From: Streptomyces sp. R302
GTDB lineage: Bacteria; Actinomycetota; Actinomycetes; Streptomycetales; Streptomycetaceae
Assembly: GCF_012927245.1 (NCBI RefSeq)
Contig: NZ_JABBGE010000001.1
Coordinates: 372,001 to 436,000, forward strand
Length of the DNA stretch: 64,000 nt
Reading direction: 5' to 3'
Position numbers and translations under genes: made by a program. This document shows, one piece after another, positions 31,460 through 40,083 of this stretch. The number at the start of each line of letters is the position of its first letter. Positions within the stretch are counted from its first letter, which is position 1. The notes under the pieces are model-generated. The model had not been told where the DNA came from. It did not search any database and saw only the letters and a program-made list of their open reading frames with translations.

Positions 31460-32392
31460 TCACTTCTTGACGCGGACTTCCTTGCGGAGCTTGGCGGTGA
31501 TCGCGGCGACCTCGTCGATGGTCCCGCCCTTGCCGAGCATCATGTCGGAGACGTTGAAGTGCATCACGTAGCCGAGTGTGCTGTGGTCGCCCCAGACGCA
31601 CACGGGCATGGTGACCTCCTTGGGACCGAGGCCCCCGGAGGAGTCGGCGTCCGGCTTGGACTTGACCTCCTGGCACTTCAGCACGGCCCCGTCGAGCTCC
31701 GCGGGCGTGACCGTCCGGGGTTCGCCGACGAGCTCGCCCTTGTCCTTGTCGACGTCGGCCTTCATCCCGGCGAAGACGTTGTCGACGGCCTTCTCCGGGT
31801 CGTCGATCTCGCCGTACGCGCCGCCGAACATGAGCATCTTCCCGCCGAGCGGGTTGGACTTGTCCTTCACCTCCCAGGAGCCGTTGGCCCGCTGGGGGTT
31901 CTTGACGCCGAACCCGGTGGCGTTCTTGAGGAAGTCGTCGTCGTTCGACTTCTTGTCGCTGCCCGGGGACTTCGCGTACTCGCCCAGCACCGTCGCCGGC
32001 GTCACCAGCTTGTGCGGGCCGTCGTTCGCGATGTCGGCGCCGCCACCGCCGCCGATCAGGAAGTACCCGCCGACCGCGATCGCCGCGACGACCGCGACCG
32101 CGCCGATGATCATCGGGGCCTTGGACTTCTTCGGGGCCGGCGGGTGCGGCACGTAGCCGCCGGGGCCCTGGGGGGCGCCGTACTGCGGCTGCTGACCGTA
32201 CGGGTTCTGCTGCTGCTGCGGGTAGCCGTACGGCTGCTGCTGCTGCTGCGGCGGCACGCCCTGGGGGGCCTGCTGGGGGTAGCCGTAACCGGGCTGACCC
32301 TGCGGCTGGCCGTACGGGCCGGGCTGCTGGCCGTAGGGCCCGGGCTGCTGGGGCTGCTGGCCCCCGTACGGACCCGGCTGGTTGTAGCTCAT
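31460..32392 (-). CDS. Pro/Gln/Tyr-rich single-pass membrane protein
   Basis: 310 residues. Residues 1-90 are low complexity, rich in Pro, Gln, Gly and Tyr (QQPGPYGQQ-type units); one membrane helix follows (MIIGAVAVVAAIAVGGYFLI, about 94-113); then a roughly 200-residue extracellular domain with two cysteines (VLKCQEV and MPVCVWG) that could pair. The build, disordered cytoplasmic tail plus helix plus sensor-like domain, is common in Streptomyces but no function is known. Divergent from valS. Confidence 0.85.
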   Translation of the reverse strand: MSYNQPGPYGGQQPQQPGPYGQQPGPYGQPQGQPGYGYPQQAPQGVPPQQQQQPYGYPQQQQNPYGQQPQYGAPQGPGGYVPHPPAPKKSKAPMIIGAVAVVAAIAVGGYFLIGGGGGADIANDGPHKLVTPATVLGEYAKSPGSDKKSNDDDFLKNATGFGVKNPQRANGSWEVKDKSNPLGGKMLMFGGAYGEIDDPEKAVDNVFAGMKADVDKDKGELVGEPRTVTPAELDGAVLKCQEVKSKPDADSSGGLGPKEVTMPVCVWGDHSTLGYVMHFNVSDMMLGKGGTIDEVAAITAKLRKEVRVKK

Positions 32393-32407
32393 CGACTGCT
32401 TCCCCTC

Positions 32408-32436
32408 ACAGGACGTTTATGCGTTGCAAACATCCT
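32408..32436. promoter_or_regulatory. imperfect inverted repeat upstream of the Pro/Gln-rich protein
   Basis: CAGGACGTTT (32408-32417) with AAACATCCTG (32427-32436), one mismatch, 9-nt spacer; 15 nt upstream of the start codon. Operator or leader hairpin, unassigned. Confidence 0.3.
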
Positions 32437-32530
32437 GGCGGAAAGCTTTCGGCGATGGGGCGGCGGGGGGCACACCGTTACCGAACCATCGCGTTTCAGG
32501 ACTCGACCCTCACCCCCCTAAACTGGGCCC

Positions 32531-35152
32531 GTGACCGAGAACACTCAGCAGCAGACAGCGCCCACCACCGAACTGCCGACCCAGTACACGCCGGCCGAGG
32601 TAGAGGGCCCGCTGTACGAGCGCTGGGTAGAGCGCGGGTACTTCGAGGCCGACGCGAAGAGCGACAAGCCGCCGTACACCATCGTCATTCCGCCGCCGAA
32701 CGTCACCGGCTCGCTCCACCTGGGCCACGCCTTCGAGCACACGCTGATCGACGCCCTCACCCGCCGTGCGCGCATGCAGGGCTTCGAGACGCTGTGGCAG
32801 CCGGGCATGGACCACGCCGGCATCGCCACCCAGAACGTCGTCGAGCGTGAGCTCGCCAAGGAGGGCAAGTCCCGCCACGACCTGGGCCGTGAGGCGTTCG
32901 TCGAGCGTGTCTGGGAGTGGAAGGCGGAGTCCGGCGGTCAGATCGCCGGCCAGATGCGCCGCCTCGGTGAGGGCCTGGCCTGGAGCCGGGACCGCTTCAC
33001 CATGGACGAGGGCCTGTCCCGGGCCGTCCAGACCGTCTTCAAGAAGATGTTCGACGACGGCCTGATCTACCGCGCCGAGCGCATCATCAACTGGTGCCCG
33101 CGCTGTCTGACTGCCATCTCCGACATCGAGGTGGACTACCAGGAGGACGACGGCGAGCTCGTCTCCATGAAGTACGGCGAGGGTGACGACACCATCGTCG
33201 TCGCGACGACCCGCGCCGAGACGATGCTCGGTGACACCGCCGTCGCCGTCCACCCCGACGACGAGCGGTACGCCCACCTGATCGGCAAGCAGATCAAGCT
33301 GCCGTTGACCGACCGGACCATCCCGGTCGTCGCCGACACCCACGTCGACCCGGAGTTCGGCACCGGCGCCGTCAAGGTGACCCCGGCCCACGACCCGAAC
33401 GACTTCGCCATCGGCCAGCGCCACAACCTCGAATCCATCGAGGTCCTCGACGAGCGTGGCGTGATCACCGTCCACGGCCCCTTCCAGGGCCTGGATCGCT
33501 TCGAGGCCCGCTCCGCCATCGTCGCCGCCCTGCGCGCCGAGGGCCGGATCGTCGCCGAGAAGCGCCCGTACGTCCACTCCGTCGGCCACTGCTCGCGCTG
33601 CAAGACGACGCTCGAACCGCGTCTGTCCCTGCAGTGGTGGGTCAAGGTCGAGACCCTCGCCAAGGCCGCAGGCGACGCGGTCCGCGACGGTCGGGTCGAC
33701 ATCCACCCGGCCGACATGTCGCAGCGCTACTTCGACTGGGTCGACAACCTGAACGACTGGTGCATCTCCCGCCAGCTGTGGTGGGGCCACCGGATCCCCG
33801 TCTGGCACGGCCCGAACGGCGAGCTGGTCTGCGTCGGCCCCGACGAGCAGCCGCCCACGGGCGAAGGCTGGACGCAGGACACCGACGTCCTCGACACCTG
33901 GTTCTCGTCCGGCCTGTGGCCGTTCTCGACGATGGGCTGGCCGGAGCAGACGCCGGACCTGGAGAAGTTCTACCCGAACTCCGTCCTGGTCACCGGCTAC
34001 GACCTGATGTTCTTCTGGGTCGCCCGGATGATGATGTTCGGCCTGTACGCGATGGACGGGCAGCCGCCGTTCCGCACGATCGCGTTCCACGGCATGGTCC
34101 GTGACGAGTTCGGCAAGAAGATGTCGAAGTCGTTCGGGAACACGGTCAACCCGCTGGACTGGATGGACAAGTACGGCTCCGACGCCCTGCGCTTCACCCT
34201 GGCCAAGGGCGCCAACCCGGGCGTGGACGTCCCGATCGGTGAGGACTGGGTCCAGGCGTCCCGGAACTTCGCCAACAAGATCTGGAACGCGACCCGCTTC
34301 GCGATGATGAACGGCGCGACGGTCGAGGGCCCGCTCCCCGACGCCTCTCAGATGTCGGCGACCGACCGCTGGATCCTGTCCCGCCTCAACAAGGTCGTCG
34401 CCGAGGCCGACGCCTACTACGACGACTACCAGTTCGCGAAGCTCGCCGACGCGCTCTACCACTTCGCGTGGGACGAGGTCTTCGACTGGTACGTCGAACT
34501 GTCGAAGACGACGTTTTTCGACGGCGGCGAGCAGGCCAAGGTCTCGGCCCGCGTCCTGGGCGAGGTCCTCGACGTCACCCTGCGGCTGCTCCACCCGATC
34601 GTCCCGTTCGTCACGGACACCCTGTGGACCACCCTGACGGGCGGAGAGTCGGTCGTCATCGCCGAGTGGCCGAAGGACTCGGGCTTCCGCGACGAGGTCG
34701 CGGAGAAGGAGATCGAGCTGGTCCAGCGGGTCGTCACCGAGGTTCGCCGTTTCCGTTCGGACCAGGGCCTCCAGCCCGGCCAGAAGGTTCCGGCCCGCCT
34801 GGAGATGGCCGGCACCGCGCTCGCCCCGCACGAGGCCGCCATCCGCCAGATCCTGCGCCTCCAGCCGGAGGGCGACGGGTTCGCCGCCACCGCTTCCCTG
34901 CCGGTCGCCGGTGCGACGGTCTCGCTCGACCTGTCGGGCACCATCGACGTCGCCGCCGAGCGTAAGCGGCTCGCGAAGGACCTGGCCGCCGCCGAGAAGG
35001 AGAAGGCCCAGGCCGAGGCCAAGCTCGGCAACGAGGCGTTCCTCGCCAAGGCGCCCGACAACGTCGTGGACAAGATCAAGGGCCGCCTCGCCAAGGCGGA
35101 CGAGGACATCGCCCGCATCCAGGCCCAGCTGGAGAAGCTGCCGCCGCAGTAG
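32531..35152 (+). CDS. valS: valyl-tRNA synthetase
   Basis: 873 residues, class I synthetase charging tRNA-Val, with an editing (CP1) domain. HIGH-type motif [14 protein letters not shown] (about 57-70), editing segment [20 protein letters not shown] motif in [11 protein letters not shown] (about 528) and the C-terminal coiled coil ([20 protein letters not shown]). GTG 32531 lies six nt after TAAACT (32519-32524) and has no ribosome site, so the mRNA is probably leaderless. No T-box leader seen. A terminator follows. Confidence 0.98.
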   Translation: MTENTQQQTAPTTELPTQYTPAEVEGPLYERWVERGYFEADAKSDKPPYTIVIPPPNVTGSLHLGHAFEHTLIDALTRRARMQGFETLWQPGMDHAGIATQNVVERELAKEGKSRHDLGREAFVERVWEWKAESGGQIAGQMRRLGEGLAWSRDRFTMDEGLSRAVQTVFKKMFDDGLIYRAERIINWCPRCLTAISDIEVDYQEDDGELVSMKYGEGDDTIVVATTRAETMLGDTAVAVHPDDERYAHLIGKQIKLPLTDRTIPVVADTHVDPEFGTGAVKVTPAHDPNDFAIGQRHNLESIEVLDERGVITVHGPFQGLDRFEARSAIVAALRAEGRIVAEKRPYVHSVGHCSRCKTTLEPRLSLQWWVKVETLAKAAGDAVRDGRVDIHPADMSQRYFDWVDNLNDWCISRQLWWGHRIPVWHGPNGELVCVGPDEQPPTGEGWTQDTDVLDTWFSSGLWPFSTMGWPEQTPDLEKFYPNSVLVTGYDLMFFWVARMMMFGLYAMDGQPPFRTIAFHGMVRDEFGKKMSKSFGNTVNPLDWMDKYGSDALRFTLAKGANPGVDVPIGEDWVQASRNFANKIWNATRFAMMNGATVEGPLPDASQMSATDRWILSRLNKVVAEADAYYDDYQFAKLADALYHFAWDEVFDWYVELSKTTFFDGGEQAKVSARVLGEVLDVTLRLLHPIVPFVTDTLWTTLTGGESVVIAEWPKDSGFRDEVAEKEIELVQRVVTEVRRFRSDQGLQPGQKVPARLEMAGTALAPHEAAIRQILRLQPEGDGFAATASLPVAGATVSLDLSGTIDVAAERKRLAKDLAAAEKEKAQAEAKLGNEAFLAKAPDNVVDKIKGRLAKADEDIARIQAQLEKLPPQ

Positions 35153-35166
35153 GCGCCGGGAGCATG

Positions 35167-35208
35167 CCCGAAGGGGGCCCAGACCGTCTGGTCTGGGCCC
35201 CCTTCGGG
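35167..35208. terminator. terminator hairpin of valS
   Basis: CCCGAAGGGGGCCCAGACC with its near-exact complement, stem of about 19 bp, followed by TTCTT. It lies between valS and the convergent NTF2-like gene and marks the left edge of the accessory segment. Confidence 0.9.
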
Positions 35209-35211
35209 TTC

Positions 35212-35700
35212 TTACGCCTCCCGGACGGCGGATCGTGCTTCAATCCGCTCGGTCGGTCCGGCGAAGGCCAGATGCAAGGACCGAGAACTGAGGAGCCAAC
35301 GGCCTTCGACCTTGAGGAACGTGTCCTCGTAGTGGCCGACCTGCGTCGGGGCCCGCGGGGGCACGAAACCGCCGGCATGTCCGTCGACACGGTACGTGGT
35401 GAAGTAGGTGGTCGCGATGGCCGTCGACTCCGACGTGACGGTGACCAGGATGTTCGTGCAGATCCGGCGCGAGAGCCGGTCCGCGGGCCGACCGGCGAAA
35501 TACGACCGAAGTGCGTCACGGCCCTCAATCCGGCGGTCGCCTTCCGCCCACTCCCAGAACCCGGCATCCGTGAAGAGATCGGCCACGTCGCCCGGATCAC
35601 CGAGGTCAAGATTGTGGACGAACTCGACGATAAGGCGTTCGCACGCTCGCTCGGCAAGCAGACGTTCTGTGGGACTCAGCGCTTCACTGTCCATCCCCAT
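35212..35700 (-). CDS. NTF2/SnoaL-like protein
   Basis: 162 residues, cone-shaped NTF2-like fold with FVHNLDLGDPGDVADLFTDA, GRDALRSYFAG, a beta-rich middle (NILVTVTSESTAIATTYFTTYRV cut short here) and a C-terminal VEGRWLLSSRSL typical of the SnoaL_4 group. Members are isomerases, dehydratases or binding proteins of secondary metabolism; the substrate is unknown. Codon use is visibly less GC-rich than valS. ATG 35700 or ATG 35694. First gene of the accessory segment; 70 bp upstream lies the end of the glycosyltransferase gene. Confidence 0.85.
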   Translation of the reverse strand: MGMDSEALSPTERLLAERACERLIVEFVHNLDLGDPGDVADLFTDAGFWEWAEGDRRIEGRDALRSYFAGRPADRLSRRICTNILVTVTSESTAIATTYFTTYRVDGHAGGFVPPRAPTQVGHYEDTFLKVEGRWLLSSRSLHLAFAGPTERIEARSAVREA

Positions 35701-35770
35701 GTCGTATCAGGATGATCAAGGGCACCGCGACAGCTTTCCTGGAGAGTGACACGCCACTCCGGCGCTGGCC

Positions 35771-36697
35771 CTACGGAATCCCCAGAGCCTCGTACGGGCT
35801 CGACAGAGAGAACTCGCGCTGTTGCGCGACGATCTGGGCCTGGTGGAGATCGAACTGCGCCACGTACAGAAGGTCGTCAAGACGAGTCGGCTTCTGCTCC
35901 AGCACATCGAGGGCGATCTCGGCAGCGCTGTCGTTTCGTTCCAGCCGATCCCGGAAGAAGTCGAGGTTCTTCTCCACGACGAGGCGAGTCATGTCGAGCT
36001 CCGAGACCTCCGCATCAGACACTCGGTCGACTCGCGAGTGCACCCGGTACTCATAGAAGGGGCCGGCGACGCAGTGGATGTTGTTGGCCGCCCCTCGCCT
36101 GAAACGGCTGGCCAGCAGGTTGACAGCGAAGGCCCAGTCTCCCCACTTGAGGACCCTCGGGTCGTACAGGCCGCATTCCAGGGCGTCAGCCCTGCGGCAG
36201 ACGATCGACGTCGGCACGTGGTGCTTGCGCACCACCAGGTCCTCTCGACACGGGTACGAGGAGATGGTGAAACCCTCGAAGACACCGAACATCCACGACA
36301 TCGTGTGCACGAACGCGGTGTCGGGGTCGGACTCGAGGACCGCCACCGCCCTGTCCGGATAGGAACCTTCCGCAAGGAGGAACGGCTCGGTGGCCAGCCG
36401 GTCGTCGGCATCCACCTGCATCACGTACTCCAGCCGGGCGGCCGCCAGGCCGGCGTTCCTGGCCGCGTGGTGCCCCTGGCGCTGTTCGAGTCGGACGACG
36501 CGTACGCCGGGCAGCTCGGCGCAGGTGTCGACGGCCTTCCGGGTCGTGTCATCGTCCGACCCGTCGTCGACGATCACCACCTCGTACGGACGCCGAAGAG
36601 GCTGCTCGACGACGGACTCCACGGCCTCGATGAGGTAGTCGCCGGCGTTGTGGCAGGGGATGACGAAGCTGATGCCTCCATGGCCCGTGGTCGTCAC
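35771..36697 (-). CDS. family 2 glycosyltransferase (soluble GT-A)
   Basis: 308 residues. GT-A fold: ISFVIPCHNAGDYLIEAVES at the N-terminus, VVIVDDGSDDDT nucleotide-sugar loop, RNAGLAAARLEYVMQVDADD with the metal-binding DxD. No membrane helix, so it acts on a soluble or carrier-bound acceptor. I chose GTG 36697, which overlaps the stop codon of the upstream methyltransferase gene (GTGA) behind GGGACGGGAAG, so translation is coupled; a longer start would overlap that gene. Third gene of the oxidoreductase-methyltransferase-glycosyltransferase operon. Confidence 0.88.
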   Translation of the reverse strand: MTTTGHGGISFVIPCHNAGDYLIEAVESVVEQPLRRPYEVVIVDDGSDDDTTRKAVDTCAELPGVRVVRLEQRQGHHAARNAGLAAARLEYVMQVDADDRLATEPFLLAEGSYPDRAVAVLESDPDTAFVHTMSWMFGVFEGFTISSYPCREDLVVRKHHVPTSIVCRRADALECGLYDPRVLKWGDWAFAVNLLASRFRRGAANNIHCVAGPFYEYRVHSRVDRVSDAEVSELDMTRLVVEKNLDFFRDRLERNDSAAEIALDVLEQKPTRLDDLLYVAQFDLHQAQIVAQQREFSLSSPYEALGIP

Positions 36698-37452
36698 GAG
36701 GCTTCCCGTCCCTTCGTGGTCGTTGTGCCGGCGGAAGCGCGGCACCTCCGCACCGCGGTGACGGTCGCACGAGTCGCTTCGAAGTAGGTGCGCCGCGAGC
36801 GTGTGTCCTGCTCGGCGTGGTCGTCGCAGCTCACGGCCACGTTCCAGCCCTCGTAGATCCGCTCCAGCGCGCGGCTGAGAGTGTCCGGCGTGTACCGGGC
36901 CTCGCCTTCGATGTGGATCTGACCGCCATGGGCGTCCGTCCGGGAGATCCCGGTGAAGACCTCCAGGTAGTGCACGTTGACCGATAGGGAGCTCTGTACG
37001 GCCTGGGTGAGCACGGCTTCAACGTCGCGCTGGGACAGGTAGTGGAGCACGTCCTTGGCGACGAGCAGGCCGAAGTCCTCATCGACCACGTACTGCTCGA
37101 TGAGGGACTCCACCACCGTGACGCGCTCCGCCAGGTCCTCGTGCGGCGAGAGTCGCCGGAGCAGCGGTTCGGCCGGGGCCTGGTCCACCGCGACGACGGT
37201 GAAGCCGGCCTTCGCCAAGGCGATGGTGTAGGCCCCGGCGCCGTATCCGAGGTCGAGAGCGCGACGCGGGATGTCGGCGGGGAGGGACGTCAGCAGGGCG
37301 CGGAACCTCACCGAGACGGGCGCATGCAGCTGCTCGCCGGTGCTTCGACCGTTCCGTAACGCGTCCGCGTAGAAGGCGTGGAGTGACGCCTTCGAGTGCT
37401 GTACAGGCAAGGGGCACCACCTGGGGCTGGAGGGATGAGCGAGGGGAGGCAT
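36694..37452 (-). CDS. class I SAM-dependent methyltransferase, TTA codon
   Basis: 252 residues. SAM-binding motif I ALDLGYGAGAYTIALAKAG (DxGxGxG variant), acidic motif VVAVDQ and motif LLVAKDVLHYL are clear; acceptor unknown. The ATG at 37452 directly follows the TAG stop of the oxidoreductase gene; a TTG fifteen codons in, with AGGTGG upstream, is an alternative start. Leu32 (positions 37357-37359) is encoded by TTA, the rare codon read only by the bldA tRNA, so the protein should be made only when bldA tRNA is available. Confidence 0.87.
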   Translation of the reverse strand: MPPLAHPSSPRWCPLPVQHSKASLHAFYADALRNGRSTGEQLHAPVSVRFRALLTSLPADIPRRALDLGYGAGAYTIALAKAGFTVVAVDQAPAEPLLRRLSPHEDLAERVTVVESLIEQYVVDEDFGLLVAKDVLHYLSQRDVEAVLTQAVQSSLSVNVHYLEVFTGISRTDAHGGQIHIEGEARYTPDTLSRALERIYEGWNVAVSCDDHAEQDTRSRRTYFEATRATVTAVRRCRASAGTTTTKGREAS

Positions 37453-38943
37453 CTAGAAGTCGGTGATCTCGACGGGCCGGCCGGGCGTGAGCAGGGAGGC
37501 CGCCAGCGCTTCGGTGACCTGCATCGGCAGCAGGTGCGCGGCGAGCGAGCTCCTGTTCTCGGTGCCCCGCAGCCAGTTCTCCATGAGCTGCCGGTTGCTG
37601 TCACTGTGGAACAGCCCGTCGAACGTCCTGACCGACGTGTACTGCTCTTCCGGCAGCAGGGAGGCGTTCGCCCTCGTGGTCAGCCGGGCGAAGGCGTCGA
37701 TCCGGTCCGCGTTCTGTCCGCGGGGCACGTCGTAGCAGTGGACGTGCGCGGAGTAGAGCGTCGACAGCTGCGCTTCCAGGTCGACGCTGGAGGTGCGGCC
37801 GTTCTTGTTGTAGACGTCGTCCGGGAGGTCACGCCAGCTGCGGACGGACGGCGTCGTCTGCTCGAAGGACAGCGTCCCGATGGTCAGGGTCCGCTCCGAC
37901 TCGACGTCGACCAGGCGGAACGCTGCGGTGATGTCCGTCTCGCCGAAGGCGTTCTCCAGGATCGCGGAGTGCGGCCAGCGGGGGTGTCCGTCCTCGAACC
38001 GGCTGGCGGCGGGCTTCGGGATCCGGAGGTGCTGATCGGCGGGGAAGGCTCCGAAGGAGCTGACTTCGAGCCGGAAGCGGCGGTCGGGGAACACGAGCTT
38101 GTTGAGGGACAGGCACTGCACGGCGAGGTCCACGTAGTGGTAGGCGCCGTGCATCATCATCCCGTAGCCGTACCGGTAGGGGTGATCGTCCCGCGTCTCG
38201 TACTCGTGCTGGAGGTTCCACACACCGCCGGCGGCGCGCAGGTGGAACGAGGTGACGGGGGCCTGCCAGTCCCGTACTCGCTCTTCGAGCGAGCGCAGCA
38301 CCTCCCCGTTGTAGATGCGGTGGTACCGGCTCAGTGTCATCACGGAGTGCTTGGCACCGGTACGACCGGCCTGAGCGATCAGCTCCCGCATGACCTCGGT
38401 GATGCGGGTCGGCGCGAACCGGCCATCCGCCATGGGCGCCAGGACCGGCTTCTCCACCAGGGAGTCGATCCCGTTCTCGACGCAGTAGCGCAGGTACGCC
38501 TCGTGCGCCCGCACCTCGGTCGCGATGTACACCTTCGTCGGCAGCTCGGGCAGGCAGAGGCGCCGTAATGCGGCTCCGATCAGCTCTGGCTGCCCCTGCT
38601 GGGCGGTCACGCCACGGCCCGATTCCGGGAGGTAGACGACCTCCCGGGGCTTCAAGTCGACGCCCTGGATGCGTTCCTCGATCGTCGGCCGCTCCGACTC
38701 CAGGTCGATGACGGAGTACGAGTCGACGTGGCCGGCCTCGATGGCGTTCTTGATGCAGGGCAGGTACTTGTTGGCGACGATCTCGTCGAAGCCGACCACG
38801 ACGAGGTTGTGGCGACGCGTGTCGGGGCGGGGACCGGGAGCGGCGGCTCGTCCTCCGGGCTCCTCGATGCAGCGGAGGGTCGGCTGCATGGGGATCGGCG
38901 TCGAGGTCGCCGGAGACGTTCGAGAGTCGGTTCTCATCCGCAT
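37453..38943 (-). CDS. Gfo/Idh/MocA-family oxidoreductase, TTA codon
   Basis: 496 residues, longer than the usual 340-400. A Rossmann N-terminal half begins NLVVVGFDEIVANKYLPCI; the usual GxGxxG is reduced to VVGFDE. The family signature EKPVL (in SLVEKPVLAPM) is intact, and the C-terminal half is the substrate/dimer domain with a His/Tyr-rich stretch (YGMMMHGAYHYVDLAVQ). Probably an NAD(P)-dependent sugar or cyclitol dehydrogenase. I chose ATG 38943 because GGGAG sits eight nt before it. Leu126 is a TTA codon (38566-38568). First gene of a three-gene operon with no gaps. Confidence 0.85.
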   Translation of the reverse strand: MRMRTDSRTSPATSTPIPMQPTLRCIEEPGGRAAAPGPRPDTRRHNLVVVGFDEIVANKYLPCIKNAIEAGHVDSYSVIDLESERPTIEERIQGVDLKPREVVYLPESGRGVTAQQGQPELIGAALRRLCLPELPTKVYIATEVRAHEAYLRYCVENGIDSLVEKPVLAPMADGRFAPTRITEVMRELIAQAGRTGAKHSVMTLSRYHRIYNGEVLRSLEERVRDWQAPVTSFHLRAAGGVWNLQHEYETRDDHPYRYGYGMMMHGAYHYVDLAVQCLSLNKLVFPDRRFRLEVSSFGAFPADQHLRIPKPAASRFEDGHPRWPHSAILENAFGETDITAAFRLVDVESERTLTIGTLSFEQTTPSVRSWRDLPDDVYNKNGRTSSVDLEAQLSTLYSAHVHCYDVPRGQNADRIDAFARLTTRANASLLPEEQYTSVRTFDGLFHSDSNRQLMENWLRGTENRSSLAAHLLPMQVTEALAASLLTPGRPVEITDF

Positions 38944-39244
38944 TGCTCCCACTCGTGCTGTGACTGTTCGGAGCTGTTCCGAAGCAGATCGGACGTTGGT
39001 GGCCCCGGCCGTGATCGCCTTCTTCTGAAGATCGCGAAGGTGGCGTACCAGCCGGAGACGGAGCTGTCCTCCCCGGCGCCGGCGAGGAGGCGGCGGGGGC
39101 TCGTGTTCACACCACAAGGCTGCTGTCTGGGCCGCCCCGTCGGAACGTCCTCCCACCGCCCCAGGACCGAACTTTCACCGAACTTAGGCGCCCTACCAGG
39201 CCGTTCATAGCTGAGAGACGTGAACCAGGTGGCACGCTGGCCGC
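38944..39244. promoter_or_regulatory. divergent promoter region of the TTA-codon cluster
   Basis: 301 bp between the oxidoreductase operon (left) and the aminotransferase gene (right), without a convincing gene. It holds an inverted repeat TTCGGA-GCTGT-TCCGAA (38967-38983), 24 nt before the oxidoreductase start, and a direct repeat ACCGAACTT-tc-ACCGAACTT (39166-39185), period 11, 60 nt before the aminotransferase start. Both are good operator candidates for the XRE protein encoded downstream; that link is inference. Confidence 0.5.
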
Positions 39245-40018
39245 ATGGCAGAACTCAACGGAGAACCGGTCGAGCCGGCCCAGCTTCAGAACCTGGCCCT
39301 GACCAACTACGGCCACTTCACGTCCATGCGAGTGGACGACGGGCGCGTACGCGGCCTGTCGCTGCACATGGAGCGACTTCAGCGCGACTGCCGAACGCTC
39401 TTCGGCACCGACCTCGACCCGCAGCGCGTACGCGAGCTGGCCAGGCGTGCCGCTCCCTCCACCGGATCGACCACGGTCCGCGTCACCGTCTTCGACCCCA
39501 GCCTCGACCTCGGCCATCCGGACAAGGCCGACGACCCGCACATCCTGGTGACGTCCCGGCCGGCTGGGGCCCTCCCGCTGCCGCCGCTCAAGGTGCAGTC
39601 CACGACCTACGTACGCGACGTACCGAGCGTCAAGAGCGTCGGCCTCTTCGCGACCCTGCACCACCGCCGTCAGGCCCAGCTGAACGGATTCGACGACGCC
39701 CTCTTCGTCGACCAGGAGCACGTGATCTCGGAGGGAGGCACCTGGAACATCGGCTTCTTCGACGGAAGCCGCGTGATCTGGCCGAACGCCGACTGCCTCG
39801 TCGGTGTGACCATGGACCTGCTGAAGGCCGCCCATGACCATGAGACCCGCTCGGTCCGCCTGGACGACCTGACGAACATGCGGGCCGCATTCGCGACCAA
39901 CGCGGCGATCGGCGTCCGCGCCGTCAGCGCGATCGACGGAATCGAGCTGCCCGAATCCCACGCGATCATCGACACGCTCCGCAAGGAGTACATGGAGATC
40001 GAGGGCGACTTGTTGTAA
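39245..40018 (+). CDS. class IV aminotransferase (PLP-dependent)
   Basis: 257 residues, the fold-type IV family of branched-chain aminotransferases, D-amino-acid aminotransferases and aminodeoxychorismate lyase. Lys in PSVKSVGLFATLHHRRQ is the likely Schiff-base residue; the cofactor-binding ISEGGTWNIGFF segment and TNAAIGVRAVSAIDG near the C-terminus fit the family. It is short (about 280 is usual) and which of the three reactions it performs cannot be told. ATG 39245. Followed 65 bp later by the XRE-SUMF1 gene, and divergent from the oxidoreductase operon. Confidence 0.9.
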   Translation: MAELNGEPVEPAQLQNLALTNYGHFTSMRVDDGRVRGLSLHMERLQRDCRTLFGTDLDPQRVRELARRAAPSTGSTTVRVTVFDPSLDLGHPDKADDPHILVTSRPAGALPLPPLKVQSTTYVRDVPSVKSVGLFATLHHRRQAQLNGFDDALFVDQEHVISEGGTWNIGFFDGSRVIWPNADCLVGVTMDLLKAAHDHETRSVRLDDLTNMRAAFATNAAIGVRAVSAIDGIELPESHAIIDTLRKEYMEIEGDLL

Positions 40019-40083
40019 CGCTCCGAAGCCGGGCTCCCACTGGCTAGGCTGCACAGGACCGTCCAGCAACAAGGAGTCCTGGG

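Noticed and set aside
32440..32530. T-box riboswitch before valS
   Set aside because: The leader is at most a few nt (leaderless -10 box at 32519-32524), so there is no room for a T-box.
36698..36745. Longer start for the soluble glycosyltransferase (ATG 36745)
   Set aside because: It would overlap the methyltransferase gene by about 50 nt; GTG 36697 has a strong ribosome site and the GTGA overlap typical of coupled genes.
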